From Phaeovulum vinaykumarii (GTDB taxonomy: Bacteria; Pseudomonadota; Alphaproteobacteria; Rhodobacterales; Rhodobacteraceae), in assembly GCF_900156695.1 (NCBI RefSeq), contig NZ_FTOM01000013.1, positions 1 through 36,571 on the forward strand: 36,571 nucleotides of DNA, read 5' to 3'. Made by a program: the position numbers and the translations under genes. Each line of letters opens with the position of its first letter. The first letter of the stretch is position 1. Positions 8,433-17,197 of this stretch are shown piece by piece. Below the pieces are notes generated by a model. That model searched no databases. It was given only the letters and a program-made list of their open reading frames with translations, and was not told the origin of the DNA.

Positions 8433-9608
8433 ATGTCACTCACCTCGAAAATGCCATTACAGGTCTGGATCCTGACGCTGGCGGCCTTTGCCATCGGCAC
8501 GGCGGAATTCGTTATCGCCGGCATCCTGACCCAGGTCGCCGAAGGGCTCGGCATCAGTGAAGGCAAGGCCGGCAACCTCATCACCGCCTATGCACTCGCC
8601 ATTGTCATCGGCGGCCCGATCCTGACGCTGTGGCTGGCGCGCTTCGGCAAGCGCAAGGTTCTGATCGGGCTGATGGCGCTGTTCGTTGTCGCCAACCTGA
8701 TCACGGCGCTGACAAGCGACTATCATGTGCTGCTCATGAGCCGCGTGCTCGCCGGTCTGACCCAAGGACCGTTCTACGGCATCGGTGCCGTCGTCGCGAC
8801 GCGTCTGGTCGGCAAGGAACTGGAGGGCCAGGCGGTCGGCCAGATGTTCGCCGGGTTGACGCTGGCCAATGTGCTCGGCGTTCCGGGCGGCGCCTGGATC
8901 GGCAACCTCTATGGCTGGCAGGTGCCGTTCATGGTCGTGGCCGGTCTCGGTGTGCTGACCGCTATTGCCATCATGCTGGCCATCCCGCGCCAGGGTGCCG
9001 ATGCCCACCAAAGCGTGCGCGAACAGATCGGCGCCTTCCGTGACCGCAATCTGCAGGCAAGCCTGCTGATCACGGTGCTGGGCTGGGTCGGCTTCATGAC
9101 CTTCTACGGCTACATCGCCCCCGTCGCCGAACAGGTGGCTGGCTTCGAACGGTCGTCACTGACCTGGCTGCTGATCATCGTCGGCTTCGGCCTCGTCATC
9201 GGCAACAGCCTGGGCGGCAAGTCGGCCGATACCAATCTGCGCCGCGCGCTGATCGGCTGGCCCGCCGCCATGATCGCCGCGCTGATCGTCATCGGTCTGG
9301 TCGCGCCGTTCAAATGGCCCTTCGTCGTCGCGGCCTTCGTCTTCGGCGTGGTCTCCTTTGCCAATGTCCCACCGATGCAGATGCGGGTCATGAAGTTCGG
9401 GAGTACTGCGCCCGAACTCGCCGCGACCGCGAACATCTCGGCCTTCAACATCGCCAATGCGCTTGGCGGCTTGATCGGCGGGGCGGTGATCGACAGCAGC
9501 TTCGGCGCCGCCGCCATCCCCTTCGCCGCCGCGATCGTGCCGGTGATCGGCCTCCTCTTCATCCTCAGCCAGGAACACAAGCCCGCTCCTGTCGCCTGCA
9601 ACGCCTGA
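8433..9608 (+). CDS. MFS transporter, DHA1 (drug:H+ antiporter) type
   Basis: A 391-residue polytopic protein with about twelve hydrophobic segments. The N-terminal TM1 reads AAFAIGTAEFVIAGIL, a signature of the AraJ/YdhP branch of the DHA1 family, and the loop 2-3 motif appears as WLARFGKRKVLIGLM. Family members export drugs, sugars or metabolites with proton exchange. Its place between an SDR and an old yellow enzyme suggests it exports a toxic electrophile or its reduced product; this is inference. It is intact and has no visible lesions. Confidence 0.87.
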   Translation: MSLTSKMPLQVWILTLAAFAIGTAEFVIAGILTQVAEGLGISEGKAGNLITAYALAIVIGGPILTLWLARFGKRKVLIGLMALFVVANLITALTSDYHVLLMSRVLAGLTQGPFYGIGAVVATRLVGKELEGQAVGQMFAGLTLANVLGVPGGAWIGNLYGWQVPFMVVAGLGVLTAIAIMLAIPRQGADAHQSVREQIGAFRDRNLQASLLITVLGWVGFMTFYGYIAPVAEQVAGFERSSLTWLLIIVGFGLVIGNSLGGKSADTNLRRALIGWPAAMIAALIVIGLVAPFKWPFVVAAFVFGVVSFANVPPMQMRVMKFGSTAPELAATANISAFNIANALGGLIGGAVIDSSFGAAAIPFAAAIVPVIGLLFILSQEHKPAPVACNA

Positions 9609-9625
9609 CCGAAAGGACTACCACA

Positions 9626-10729
9626 ATGACTTCCTCTCTCTTCGAACCCGTCACGATCGGCGCCCTGAGCCTGCCGCATCGCATCGTCATGGCACCAATG
9701 ACCCGGTCGCGTTCGACCCAGCCTGGCGATGTGCCCAACGCGATGATGGCCGAATATTACGCGCAGCGCGCCTCCGCCGGCATGATCATCACCGAGGCCA
9801 CGCAGATATCGCCTGAGGGCAAGGGCTATTCCTTCACCCCGGGCATTCACTCGGACGAACAGGTCGCGGGCTGGACGCTGGTGACGAACGCGGTTCACGC
9901 CGCGGGCGGGCGGATCGTGCTGCAGCTCTGGCATGTCGGGCGGATGAGCCACGAGAGCTTCCATCCCGACGGCAAGCCGGTCGCCCCCTCGGCCATCGCA
10001 CCGGGTGCACAGGTGTGGATCGCCGATCCCGAGACCGGCGAAGGCGGCATGGTCGATTGCCCGACACCGCGTGCCCTGTCGACGCAGGAGATCGCGCGGG
10101 TGATCGACGACTATCGTAAGGCCGCGGAGAACGCCAAGGCGGCTGGCTTCGACGGCGTCGAGATCCACGCCGCCAATGGCTATCTGATCGACGAGTTTCT
10201 GCGTTCGACCTCCAACCATCGCACCGATGGATATGGCGGCAGCGTCGAAGGCCGCATCCGCTTTGCGGTCGAGGTGGCCGAGACGGTGAGTAAAGTGATG
10301 GGGGCCGATCGCACCGGCATCCGGTTCTCGCCCTTCATCACGCAGCGCGGCATGGACGACCCGGAAGCGCCTGCCACCATCCTGACGCTGGCAAAAGAAC
10401 TGAACCGGATCGGCCTTGCCTATATCCATCTCGCCGAGGCCGACTGGGACGATGCTCCGGAAACGCCACGCGAGTTCCGCATCGCGCTCCGCTCGGCCTT
10501 CTCCGGCACGGTGATTGTCGCGGGCGGCTACGACCGGGACAGGGCCGAAGCCATCCTGAAAGATGGTCTGGCCGATGCCGTCGCCTTCGGCCGGCCGTTC
10601 ATCGCCAATCCCGATCTGCCGCGCCGCTTCGCCGAAGGGTTGTTGCTGGCAGGGTTCGACGGGGCAACGCTCTTTGGCGGCGATGCCGGCGGTTACACTT
10701 CCTATCCCGCCTACGGGGTCGCAGCATGA
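9626..10729 (+). CDS. Alkene reductase, old yellow enzyme family (NemA-like)
   Basis: A 367-residue FMN-dependent TIM-barrel enzyme. MAPMTRSRSTQPGDVPNAMM near residues 22-41 and GVEIHAANGYLIDEFLRSTS place it in the NemA/OYE class; the His-Asn pair in HAAN binds the carbonyl of the substrate, and YGGSVEGR follows. The threonine in PMTR is the FMN-interacting residue of classical OYEs. The enzyme uses NAD(P)H to reduce activated alkenes, N-ethylmaleimide, quinones or nitro compounds. The start at 9626 follows GAAAGGACTACCACA; a longer reading frame from 9314 is antisense-like and rejected. Its stop overlaps the cupin gene start (ATGA at 10726). Confidence 0.9.
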   Translation: MTSSLFEPVTIGALSLPHRIVMAPMTRSRSTQPGDVPNAMMAEYYAQRASAGMIITEATQISPEGKGYSFTPGIHSDEQVAGWTLVTNAVHAAGGRIVLQLWHVGRMSHESFHPDGKPVAPSAIAPGAQVWIADPETGEGGMVDCPTPRALSTQEIARVIDDYRKAAENAKAAGFDGVEIHAANGYLIDEFLRSTSNHRTDGYGGSVEGRIRFAVEVAETVSKVMGADRTGIRFSPFITQRGMDDPEAPATILTLAKELNRIGLAYIHLAEADWDDAPETPREFRIALRSAFSGTVIVAGGYDRDRAEAILKDGLADAVAFGRPFIANPDLPRRFAEGLLLAGFDGATLFGGDAGGYTSYPAYGVAA

Positions 10730-11070
10730 CCACGCCACTCACAGGCCAGGAGGTTTCGCGAGCCCGCGCGAACGACCGGATCGGCACCGACCTCGTGCTC
10801 GACACCGGGGCCATGCGCATCTGGCATCTGCGTCTGGCTCCGGGCGAGACCCTGCCCGCGCATCGCCACGACCGGCCGTATTTCTGGACCGTTCTGACCG
10901 ATGGAAAGGGCCAGTCGCGCTTCGACGACGGACGTGTCGTCGATGTCACCTACCACGCCGGCGACACGAAACACTTCGACGACCTGAAGTCCGACAACGG
11001 CTTCGTTCACGACCTCACCAATACCGGAGACGACGAGCTCGTCTTCGTCACCGTCGAATTCGATCAATAA
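10726..11070 (+). CDS. Small cupin-domain protein
   Basis: A 114-residue single-domain cupin. The first cupin motif is visible as PGETLPAHRHDRPYFWTVL (two histidines), and the second as YHAGDTKHFDDL. The protein is translationally coupled to the reductase by an ATGA overlap and followed 14 bp later by the PEBP gene. Such small cupins bind a metal and act as isomerases, dioxygenases or binding proteins; no substrate can be assigned. Confidence 0.78.
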   Translation: MTTPLTGQEVSRARANDRIGTDLVLDTGAMRIWHLRLAPGETLPAHRHDRPYFWTVLTDGKGQSRFDDGRVVDVTYHAGDTKHFDDLKSDNGFVHDLTNTGDDELVFVTVEFDQ

Positions 11071-11084
11071 CAAAGGAGACTTGC

Positions 11085-11624
11085 ATGAAGACCATTTCTA
11101 CTGCCATGGCTGCAGCCACCACGCTTTTGGGCGTCATGTCGGCATCCGCCGATGAGTTCAAACTGACCAGCCCGGACTTGGCCGCTGGCGCGAGCATCAG
11201 CGCAAGCCAGTATGCCAATGCTTTCGGTTGCTCCGGGGAAAATGCGCGCCCGGCACTGGCCTGGTCCGGTGCACCCGAAGGCACCAAGGGGTTTGCCGTG
11301 ACCCTTTATGACAAGGACGCCCCAACCGGCAGCGGCTTCTGGCATTGGGTTGTCACCGGCATTGCGGCTTCCGCAACCGGGATCGATGCCCAGGAACTGC
11401 CGGATGGCGCGAAAGTCGGCATGAACGATGCAGGCGTCAAACAGTTCATCGGCCCATGCCCGCCTGTGGGCCGCCAGCATACCTACGAGTACTCCGTCTA
11501 CGCGCTGGATACCGATACGCTGGGCGCCCCGGACGATGCGACAGACGCGCTGACGGGCTTCTTCCTCTGGCAGCACACGCTCGCCAAGGCGACGCTCGAT
11601 TTCACCGCAGGTCCGCGCAAATAG
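11085..11624 (+). CDS. YbhB/YbcL-type PEBP (Raf kinase inhibitor-like) secreted protein
   Basis: A 179-residue precursor with a Sec signal peptide (MKTISTAMAAATTLLGVMSA, cleavage near S-A-D). The mature protein has the bacterial PEBP motifs FAVTLYDKDAPTGSGFWHWV and GPCPPVGRQHTYEYSVYAL, which form the anion-binding pocket. It begins SPDLAAGASISASQYANAFG, as in YbhB/YbcL. The start follows AAAGGAGACTTGC. Function of bacterial members is not settled; YbcL has been linked to host-cell signalling in uropathogenic E. coli. Here it lies inside a redox gene run and would be periplasmic. Confidence 0.85.
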   Translation: MKTISTAMAAATTLLGVMSASADEFKLTSPDLAAGASISASQYANAFGCSGENARPALAWSGAPEGTKGFAVTLYDKDAPTGSGFWHWVVTGIAASATGIDAQELPDGAKVGMNDAGVKQFIGPCPPVGRQHTYEYSVYALDTDTLGAPDDATDALTGFFLWQHTLAKATLDFTAGPRK

Positions 11625-11661
11625 CCAGCCGAATTACACATACACGAAAGGGAAGCACACC

Positions 11662-12675
11662 ATGAAAGCCGTCGCACTCATCAAGTATCTCCAAGTTGAC
11701 GATCCGGAGTCGTTTCTGGATGCCGAACTCGACACCCCCGAACCGACAGGGCGCGACATCCTGGTCGAGGTCAAAGCGATTTCGGTGAACCCGGTCGATA
11801 CCAAGATCCGCGCGCCCAAGGACAAGATCGAAGAGACGCCGCGCGTGATCGGCTGGGACGCCAGCGGCGTGGTCACAGCGGTTGGCCCAGAAGTCACGCT
11901 CTTCAAACCGGGCGATGCCGTCTACTATGCTGGCGATCTCACCCGTCCGGGCTCGAACCAGCAGTTCCAGCTTGTCGATGAGCGCATCGTCGGCCGCAAG
12001 CCGACAAGCCTGAACCATGCCGAAGCCGCCGCGCTGCCGCTGACGGCGATCACCGCCTGGGAGGCCTTCTTCGATCGCCTGAACATCGAACCCGACGGCG
12101 GTGCCGAGGGACAGTCAGTCCTGATCATCGGCGGCGCCGGCGGCGTAGGCTCCATCGCTATTCAGCTTGCCAAATGGGCAGGACTGGTTGTCATCGCCAC
12201 CGCGTCGCGGCCCGAAACGATCGCTTGGGTTAAGCAAATGGGCGCGGATCATGTCGTCAATCACCGCGAAGATCTCGTGAGCCAGGTCCGGGCACTTGGT
12301 TTCCAGCACGTTGATCACATCGCGATCTTCAACGACATGCGCCACTGGAACGCCGCCGTAGAGCTCATCCGGCCCGAAGGCGGCATCGTCAGCATCGACG
12401 ACACCGACCTGCCCATGCCGATGGGCGGCATGAAGACCAAGGCCGCAAGCCTGCATTGGGAGTTCATGTTTGCGCGGTCGATGCACCAGACCCCGGACAT
12501 GGTCGAGCAGCATCGCCTGCTTTCGTGCGTGGCCGAACTGGTGGATCACGGAAAGATCCGTTCGACCCTCACAAAGACGCTCACCCCGATCAACGCTGAA
12601 AATCTGCGCGAAGCCCATCGCATGGTCGAAAGTGGTGGGATGATCGGAAAAGTCGTTTTGGAAGGATGGAGTTAG
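11662..12675 (+). CDS. Zinc-type alcohol dehydrogenase-like / quinone oxidoreductase (MDR superfamily)
   Basis: A 337-residue medium-chain dehydrogenase/reductase. The N-terminal GroES-like domain has EVKAISVNPVDTKIR and GWDASGVVTAVGPEVTLFKP; the Rossmann domain has VLIIGGAGGVGSIAIQLAK near residues 153-171. The structural zinc cysteines of true alcohol dehydrogenases are absent, so it belongs to the zeta-crystallin-like quinone oxidoreductase group (the 'zinc-binding alcohol dehydrogenase family', YogA-like). It likely reduces quinones or enones with NADPH, fitting the old yellow enzyme upstream. The start follows GAAAGGGAAGCACACC. Confidence 0.87.
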   Translation: MKAVALIKYLQVDDPESFLDAELDTPEPTGRDILVEVKAISVNPVDTKIRAPKDKIEETPRVIGWDASGVVTAVGPEVTLFKPGDAVYYAGDLTRPGSNQQFQLVDERIVGRKPTSLNHAEAAALPLTAITAWEAFFDRLNIEPDGGAEGQSVLIIGGAGGVGSIAIQLAKWAGLVVIATASRPETIAWVKQMGADHVVNHREDLVSQVRALGFQHVDHIAIFNDMRHWNAAVELIRPEGGIVSIDDTDLPMPMGGMKTKAASLHWEFMFARSMHQTPDMVEQHRLLSCVAELVDHGKIRSTLTKTLTPINAENLREAHRMVESGGMIGKVVLEGWS

Positions 12676-12713
12676 GGCGACTAGTCCCAACCTTGGAATG
12701 GCCTGCATGTGTC

Positions 12714-13505
12714 ATGACTACTCCCAAGAGCAGCAACGGAACCTGGCGGAAGCAAAGGTATCAGCGTATCGAGGGCTCCGATTTAGAGGTTCTGGTTCTG
12801 GCAGCGGAGGCAGGCAGCTTTCGCCGAGTGAGCACGCAGGTTGGCGTTGGCCTGCCTGCGATCACGCGACGGATTCAAAAGCTCGAGGACACTGTCGGAG
12901 TATCCTTCTTTGAGCGCAGTCCTACAGGCGTTAGGCTGACCAATGCGGGTTGGAGATTCCTATGCCGTGTTCGGCGTATCCTGGGTGAACTCAAACTTGC
13001 AGTAGCGGATGTCGAAATTGCCGGCATAGGAGGAAATGGAGAGATAAACTTCGGAGTTACGGGATCGCTAACGAATAGGCCGTTCTGCGACCTCGTCTCG
13101 GATTTCCTCGGCAGTCATCGCGAGGTTCGGTCCAACTTCGTACAAGCTGATCGTGGCGAACTCGAAACACTACTGAACCACAGAATGATCGATCTCATGT
13201 TTGCTCCGGTGGGTCATTCTTCTGGCAACGGGGAAGTCCTGCCTTTTGCCAAGCATCAGATCTTTCTCGTGGTATCGCCCAAGCACGATCTGGCCGGGCG
13301 GAAATCGGTGTCATGGTCGGATATCGCAACTGTCGATTTGATCCTGGGAGCGCAGGAACCTGAACTCGTGTTTGAGACATTTACCCGCAGCGGTTTCATA
13401 GACCGCGGTGACAGGATCAAGGTGAAGCGGCATGCTCTTGATCGGGAAGGTATCTTCAACCTCGTAGACATGAATCTCGGTTCACTCGCGATCACGGCGG
13501 CATAG
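12714..13505 (+). pseudogene. LysR-family regulator, 3'-truncated at a rearrangement junction
   Basis: The N-terminal winged helix is normal (DLEVLVLAAEAGSFRRVSTQ, GVGLPAITRRIQKLEDTVGV, FFERSPTGVRLTNAG), and the effector domain is recognisable up to VDMNLGSLAIT near 13490. A LysR protein of this type should continue for about 40-50 more residues. Instead the frame reaches TAG at 13503 inside sequence that on the other strand encodes a DUF2274 protein start. The regulator is therefore cut by a recombination event. The start at 12714 (MTTPKSS) is preferred over 12666, which overlaps the preceding gene. DNA binding could remain; ligand response is doubtful. Confidence 0.72.
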
Positions 13506-13600
13506 TCGAGAAGATCGCGGTGTACGTCAGGTGGAAGCTCCACACTCAGCTTGACGGGTTTGCCATCTGGAACGGATGAGAGCTTCAGCTTGGCGGTCAT
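13495..13600 (-). pseudogene. DUF2274 protein, 5' fragment
   Basis: Reading from the ATG at 13600 on the minus strand gives MTAKLKLSSVPDGKPVKLSV followed by ELPPDVHRDLLDYA, the typical N-terminus of DUF2274 proteins, which are usually encoded directly after trbI in Trb-type conjugation clusters. After about 35 residues the frame enters the antisense of the LysR gene. Just upstream (13605-13625, minus strand) the codons Y-G-G-stop fit the usual end of TrbI. This is a scrap of an integrative conjugative element. Family recognition is from a short segment, so moderately sure. Confidence 0.55.
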
Positions 13601-13636
13601 GGCTCAGCCTCCATACTCGGCGATCTACGCGACGTT

Positions 13637-13995
13637 GATTGGCTGCTCCACGGCGCGGAACAAAGGCACCTGCGACAATCGCGTCAACATCCGCCGCGAT
13701 GAATTGGAGTCCCGTGTCCTGAACGCCCTGCGCACCCGGCTCGTGGACCCGGCGCTCTTCGCCAGGTTCTGTGAGGTCTTCACGCAGGAGGTCAATCGCC
13801 TGCGTATGGACAGCCGCGCCAGTATCAACGCAGCCCAAGCGGAGGTCGAGAAGATCGATCGCGAGGAAAAGAAGTTGATGGACCTCTATCTCAAGGATGC
13901 GCTGTCGGTCGACGCAGTGAAAGAGCGCGGCGACCAGCTAAAGGCACGCAAGGCAGAGCTCACAGCGTTCTTGGCGACAGCCGACGAGGCTTGCG
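13637..13995 (+). pseudogene. Large serine recombinase, C-terminal fragment
   Basis: The plus strand encodes GCSTARNKGTCDNRVNIRRD followed by ELESRVLNALRTRLVDPALF and a coiled-coil-like stretch ending KARKAELTAFLATADE. This is the zinc-ribbon and coiled-coil C-terminus of large serine recombinases that integrate phages and conjugative elements. The catalytic resolvase domain and the last residues are both missing. The first join is near 13637 and the second near 13990, where the sequence switches to the antisense of an exonuclease gene. No activity is possible from this piece. It may be what is left of the integrase of a mobile element at this site. Confidence 0.72.
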
Positions 13996-14666
13996 AGACC
14001 GTGTCCACCGTTGCCCCGCAACTCAGGCCAAGCTGCGCAGGCGACGTGGACGCTGTCGCGCCAGTCCCACTGCGGGACCGGCAGGCCGCAGTTTCCACAG
14101 GCGGCCGCGACGGCGCTGCGATCAAAGCCGGAGTGCTGATAAACGGTCGCGCCTTTCAGCGCATCCCGCAGGACCGGCAGCACCTCGGAAAAGGTCGGGG
14201 CGCCCTGCACCGTGCAGGCACTGATTCCATGCAGATAGGTGAACACCCAGCGCTCCACCTGCGGATCGACATAGGTTACCCAGGTCTCGATGGAATTGTC
14301 GGGACGCACGCAGGCGACACCGATCTGGCAGATGCTGCCACGGCCGTTGTTCGCCGTCTCGACGTCCAGAGCAAAGAAGCGGAACGGGCCCTCGGGGAAC
14401 GGCGTGACACGCGCCTGCCGGATGAGAGCGGGCTTCGGTGCTGGCGCCGCTACAGGAGCAACCTTCGCGGAAAGGAAGCGCAGGCGCTGCCGTTCGATGG
14501 CCGCCTTTTCGTGGGCACCCCAGCCAAGGCGGCGCAGCGTAGCCTCAACCAGATCGACCGGCTCGTCATAGGCCTGCATCCGGCGCCGGTTCCAGGCGAT
14601 GGCGTGGTCGGGCGCGAGGGAGAGAACCTCGGCCTCCAGCCGGGCGATATCCGCCGTGTCGGGCAT
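13938..14666 (-). pseudogene. DEDDh exonuclease (DnaQ/RNase T-like), 3'-truncated
   Basis: From the ATG at 14666 the minus strand encodes about 220 residues of homologous protein in a 242-residue frame. Residues about 95-105 carry the Exo I motif FFALDVETAN, and the Exo II region reads YQHSGFDRSAVAAA. The frame then reaches GGHGLASL, after which the Exo III motif (His then Asp about five residues later) is lost and replaced by an unrelated tail from the recombinase fragment. The N-terminal 65 residues form a helical extension. Without Exo III the protein should be inactive. The gene is antisense to a long chimeric plus-strand reading frame. Confidence 0.7.
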
Positions 14667-14687
14667 GGTCGCGTGCTGGCCGCGACC

Positions 14688-15746
14688 ATGCTCGGGCTGA
14701 CCGAGGTGCCGGTGATCCGGCTCAGCCATCTCGACGAGGCGGAACGCCGGGTCTACCGGATCGCCGACAACAAGCTGACGGAACTGGGCGAATGGGACGA
14801 GGCCCTGCTGCGCGACGAGATCGCTGGGCTCTTGGCCGAGGATTTCGACCTGACGCTGCTCGACATCAGCGACGATGATCTCGACGCGCTGCTGCGGGAT
14901 CCTGAGGCGCTGGGCGGGGATGGTTCGGTCGAGGGCGAGGACGACGTTCCGGAATTGCCGGTCACGCCAGTGTCAGTGCCGGGCGATCTCTGGAATCTGG
15001 GTGGGCACCGGCTGATTTGTGGCGACAGCACCGCGGCCGATGTGGTCGGGCGGCTGCTTGGTGATGTACGCCCCCTGCTGATGGTCACTGACCCGCCCTA
15101 TGGCGTGGAGTATGACCCCTCCTGGCGCAACCAGGCCGGGGCCGCGAAGACCAAACGCACCGGCAAGGTGCTGAACGACGACCGGGCCGACTGGCGCGAG
15201 GCTTGGGCGCTGTTCCCCGGCGACGTGGCCTATGTTTGGCACGGGGCGCTGCACGCGGCGACCGTGGCCGACAGCCTTGTGGCCGCAGGCTTCGCCATCC
15301 GGTCGCAGATCATCTGGGCGAAGGACCGGCTGGTGCTGAGCCGGGGCGATTACCACTGGCAGCACGAACCCTGCTGGTATGCGGTGCGCGCCAAGGGCAA
15401 GGGCCATTGGGCGGGCGACCGCAAGCAGACGACGCTGTGGCAGATCGCCAACCGGGGTCAGGATGCCGACACCGTGCACGGCACGCAGAAGCCAGTCGAA
15501 TGCATGCGCCGCCCGATCCTGAACAATTCCAGCCCCGGTCAGGCGGTGTTCGAACCCTTCATGGGATCTGGCACCACGCTGATCGCGGCAGAAACCACGG
15601 GCCGCGTGTGCTTCGGGATCGAGTTAAACCCGGCTTACGTCGATGTGGCCATCGAGCGCTGGCAGCAATTCACCGGCGCGAACGCCGTCTTGGCTGACAC
15701 CGGCGAAACCTTCGCCGACCTGAAGGCCAAGAGGCTCACGGCATGA
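14688..15746 (+). CDS. ParB-type DNA methyltransferase with truncated ParB domain (DPPY type)
   Basis: Homology begins at about 14661 in the middle of the ParB-like domain (GHGRVLAATMLGLTEVPVIR) and runs to the end. The first internal ATG is 14688, giving 352 residues. The catalytic core is intact: motif IV VTDPPYGVEYDPSW near 15090-15130, target region, then motif I FEPFMGSGTTLIAAETTGR near 15550. DPPY with motif IV before motif I indicates a beta-class N6-adenine methyltransferase, as found in many prophages. The open frame extends back to 13551 to give a 731-codon chimera, but that part is recombinase and antisense exonuclease sequence. Without the N-terminal ParB lobe function is uncertain. 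Its stop overlaps the next gene (ATGA at 15743). Confidence 0.75.
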   Translation: MLGLTEVPVIRLSHLDEAERRVYRIADNKLTELGEWDEALLRDEIAGLLAEDFDLTLLDISDDDLDALLRDPEALGGDGSVEGEDDVPELPVTPVSVPGDLWNLGGHRLICGDSTAADVVGRLLGDVRPLLMVTDPPYGVEYDPSWRNQAGAAKTKRTGKVLNDDRADWREAWALFPGDVAYVWHGALHAATVADSLVAAGFAIRSQIIWAKDRLVLSRGDYHWQHEPCWYAVRAKGKGHWAGDRKQTTLWQIANRGQDADTVHGTQKPVECMRRPILNNSSPGQAVFEPFMGSGTTLIAAETTGRVCFGIELNPAYVDVAIERWQQFTGANAVLADTGETFADLKAKRLTA

Positions 15747-17091
15747 ATGCGCCCCGGCTGCCCGGCCGGATCGAAGACTGGCCCCTCGCCCGGCTGAGGC
15801 CTTACGCCCGCAACGCCAAGACCCACGACGCCGATCAGGTGGCCAAGATCGCCGCCAGCATGGCCGAGTTTGGCTGGACCGTGCCAGTGCTGGTGGCGGC
15901 CGACGGCGAGCTGATCGCGGGCCATGGTCGCATCCTCGCCGCCGCGCAACTCGGCCTGTCCGAGGCCCCGGTCATCGTGCTGGGCCACCTGACCGAGGCG
16001 CAGCGCCGGGCCTATCGCATCGCCGACAACAAGCTGACCGAACTGGGCCAGTGGGACGAGGCGCTGCTGCTCGGGGAATTGCGGGGCCTGATGGCCGCGG
16101 ACTTCGACCTCGGGCTGATCGGGATCCCCGAGGACGAGCTGGACGCGCTGCTGCACGATGCCTACGACCGCGCGCCCATCGACGATGACGCGGCCGACAC
16201 CATCCCCGAGGCCCCAGCCGAGCCGATCACCCACCCCGGCGACATCTGGGCGCTGGGCGATCACCGGCTGATCTGCGGCGATGCCACTGACCCGTCCGTG
16301 GTGGCGCGGCTGATGGATGGGGCGCAGGCAGCGCTGATGTTCACCTCCCCGCCCTACGCCCAGCAGCGCGACTATGGCGCGGCGAAGGAGAAGGTCGGCG
16401 ATTGGGATGCGCTGATGCAGGGCGTCTTAGCCGCGGCGCCTGTCACCGCCGATGCCCAATTGCTCGTCAACCTCGGCCTCGTCCATCGGGACGGTGAATG
16501 GATCCCCTACTGGGATGGCTGGGTCGACTGGATGCGCGCGCAGGGCTGGCGGCGCTTCGGCTGGTATGTCTGGGACCAGGGGCCCGGCCTGCCGGGAGAC
16601 TGGAACGGGCGGCTGGCGCCGTCGCATGAGTTCATCTTCCACTTCAACCGCCAGCCGCGGAAGCCGAACAAGACGGTCGGAAGCCGAACAAGACGGTCGA
16701 AAGCAAGCACGCGGGCGAAACCCTCGGCGGCGGTGGGCTGCGCGGGGCCGACGGCACGGTCCATCGCAAGACCGGCTACGGCAACGCGATCCAGAGCCAT
16801 CGCATCCCCGACAGCGTGTTCCGCATCATGCGCCACAAGGGCGGGCTGGGCGCGGCCGGATCGCACCCGGCCGTGTTTCCAGTGGCGCTGGTCGAGGCGG
16901 TGCTGGAGGCCTTCACCGATCCCAGCGACCTAGTGTTCGAACCCTTCTGCGGCTCCGGCACACAGCTGATCGCCGCCGAACGCATCGGACGGCGCTGCCG
17001 CGCGGTGGAGCTGGAGCCGGTCTATTGCGACGTGGCGGTGCGGCGGTGGGAGATGGCAACGGGGTTGCAGGCGAGGAGGTCTAGCTCGTAA
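15743..17091 (+). pseudogene. ParB-type DNA methyltransferase (SPPY type), frameshifted by a 20-bp tandem duplication
   Basis: The protein starts with a complete ParB-like domain (LRPYARNAKTHDADQVAKIA, ELIAGHGRILAAAQLGLSE) and motif IV TSPPYAQQRDYG near 16350. The SPPY form is typical of N4-cytosine methyltransferases, unlike the DPPY of the gene upstream. At 16659-16698 a 20-bp unit is repeated exactly; since 20 is not a multiple of 3 the frame is lost after QPRKPNKTV and ends at 16931-16933. The correct C-terminus continues in another frame to 17091 with HKGGLGAAGSHPAVFPVALV and motif I FEPFCGSGTQLIAAERIGRR. Removing one copy restores a normal protein of about 442 residues. Confidence 0.88.
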
Positions 17092-17197
17092 GGCGATCAC
17101 CCACATCTTTTCGAACAAGCTGACGTTGCGGCCACAATCTCCGGCATGATAGCCTTGGGGGCAGAAAAGTGGTTTTGCCTATCAGAGGAACTGAAGA

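Noticed and set aside
13551-15746. A 731-residue recombinase-methyltransferase fusion protein
   Set aside because: The middle 220 codons are the antisense of a recognisable exonuclease, so the long frame is an accident of GC-rich sequence.
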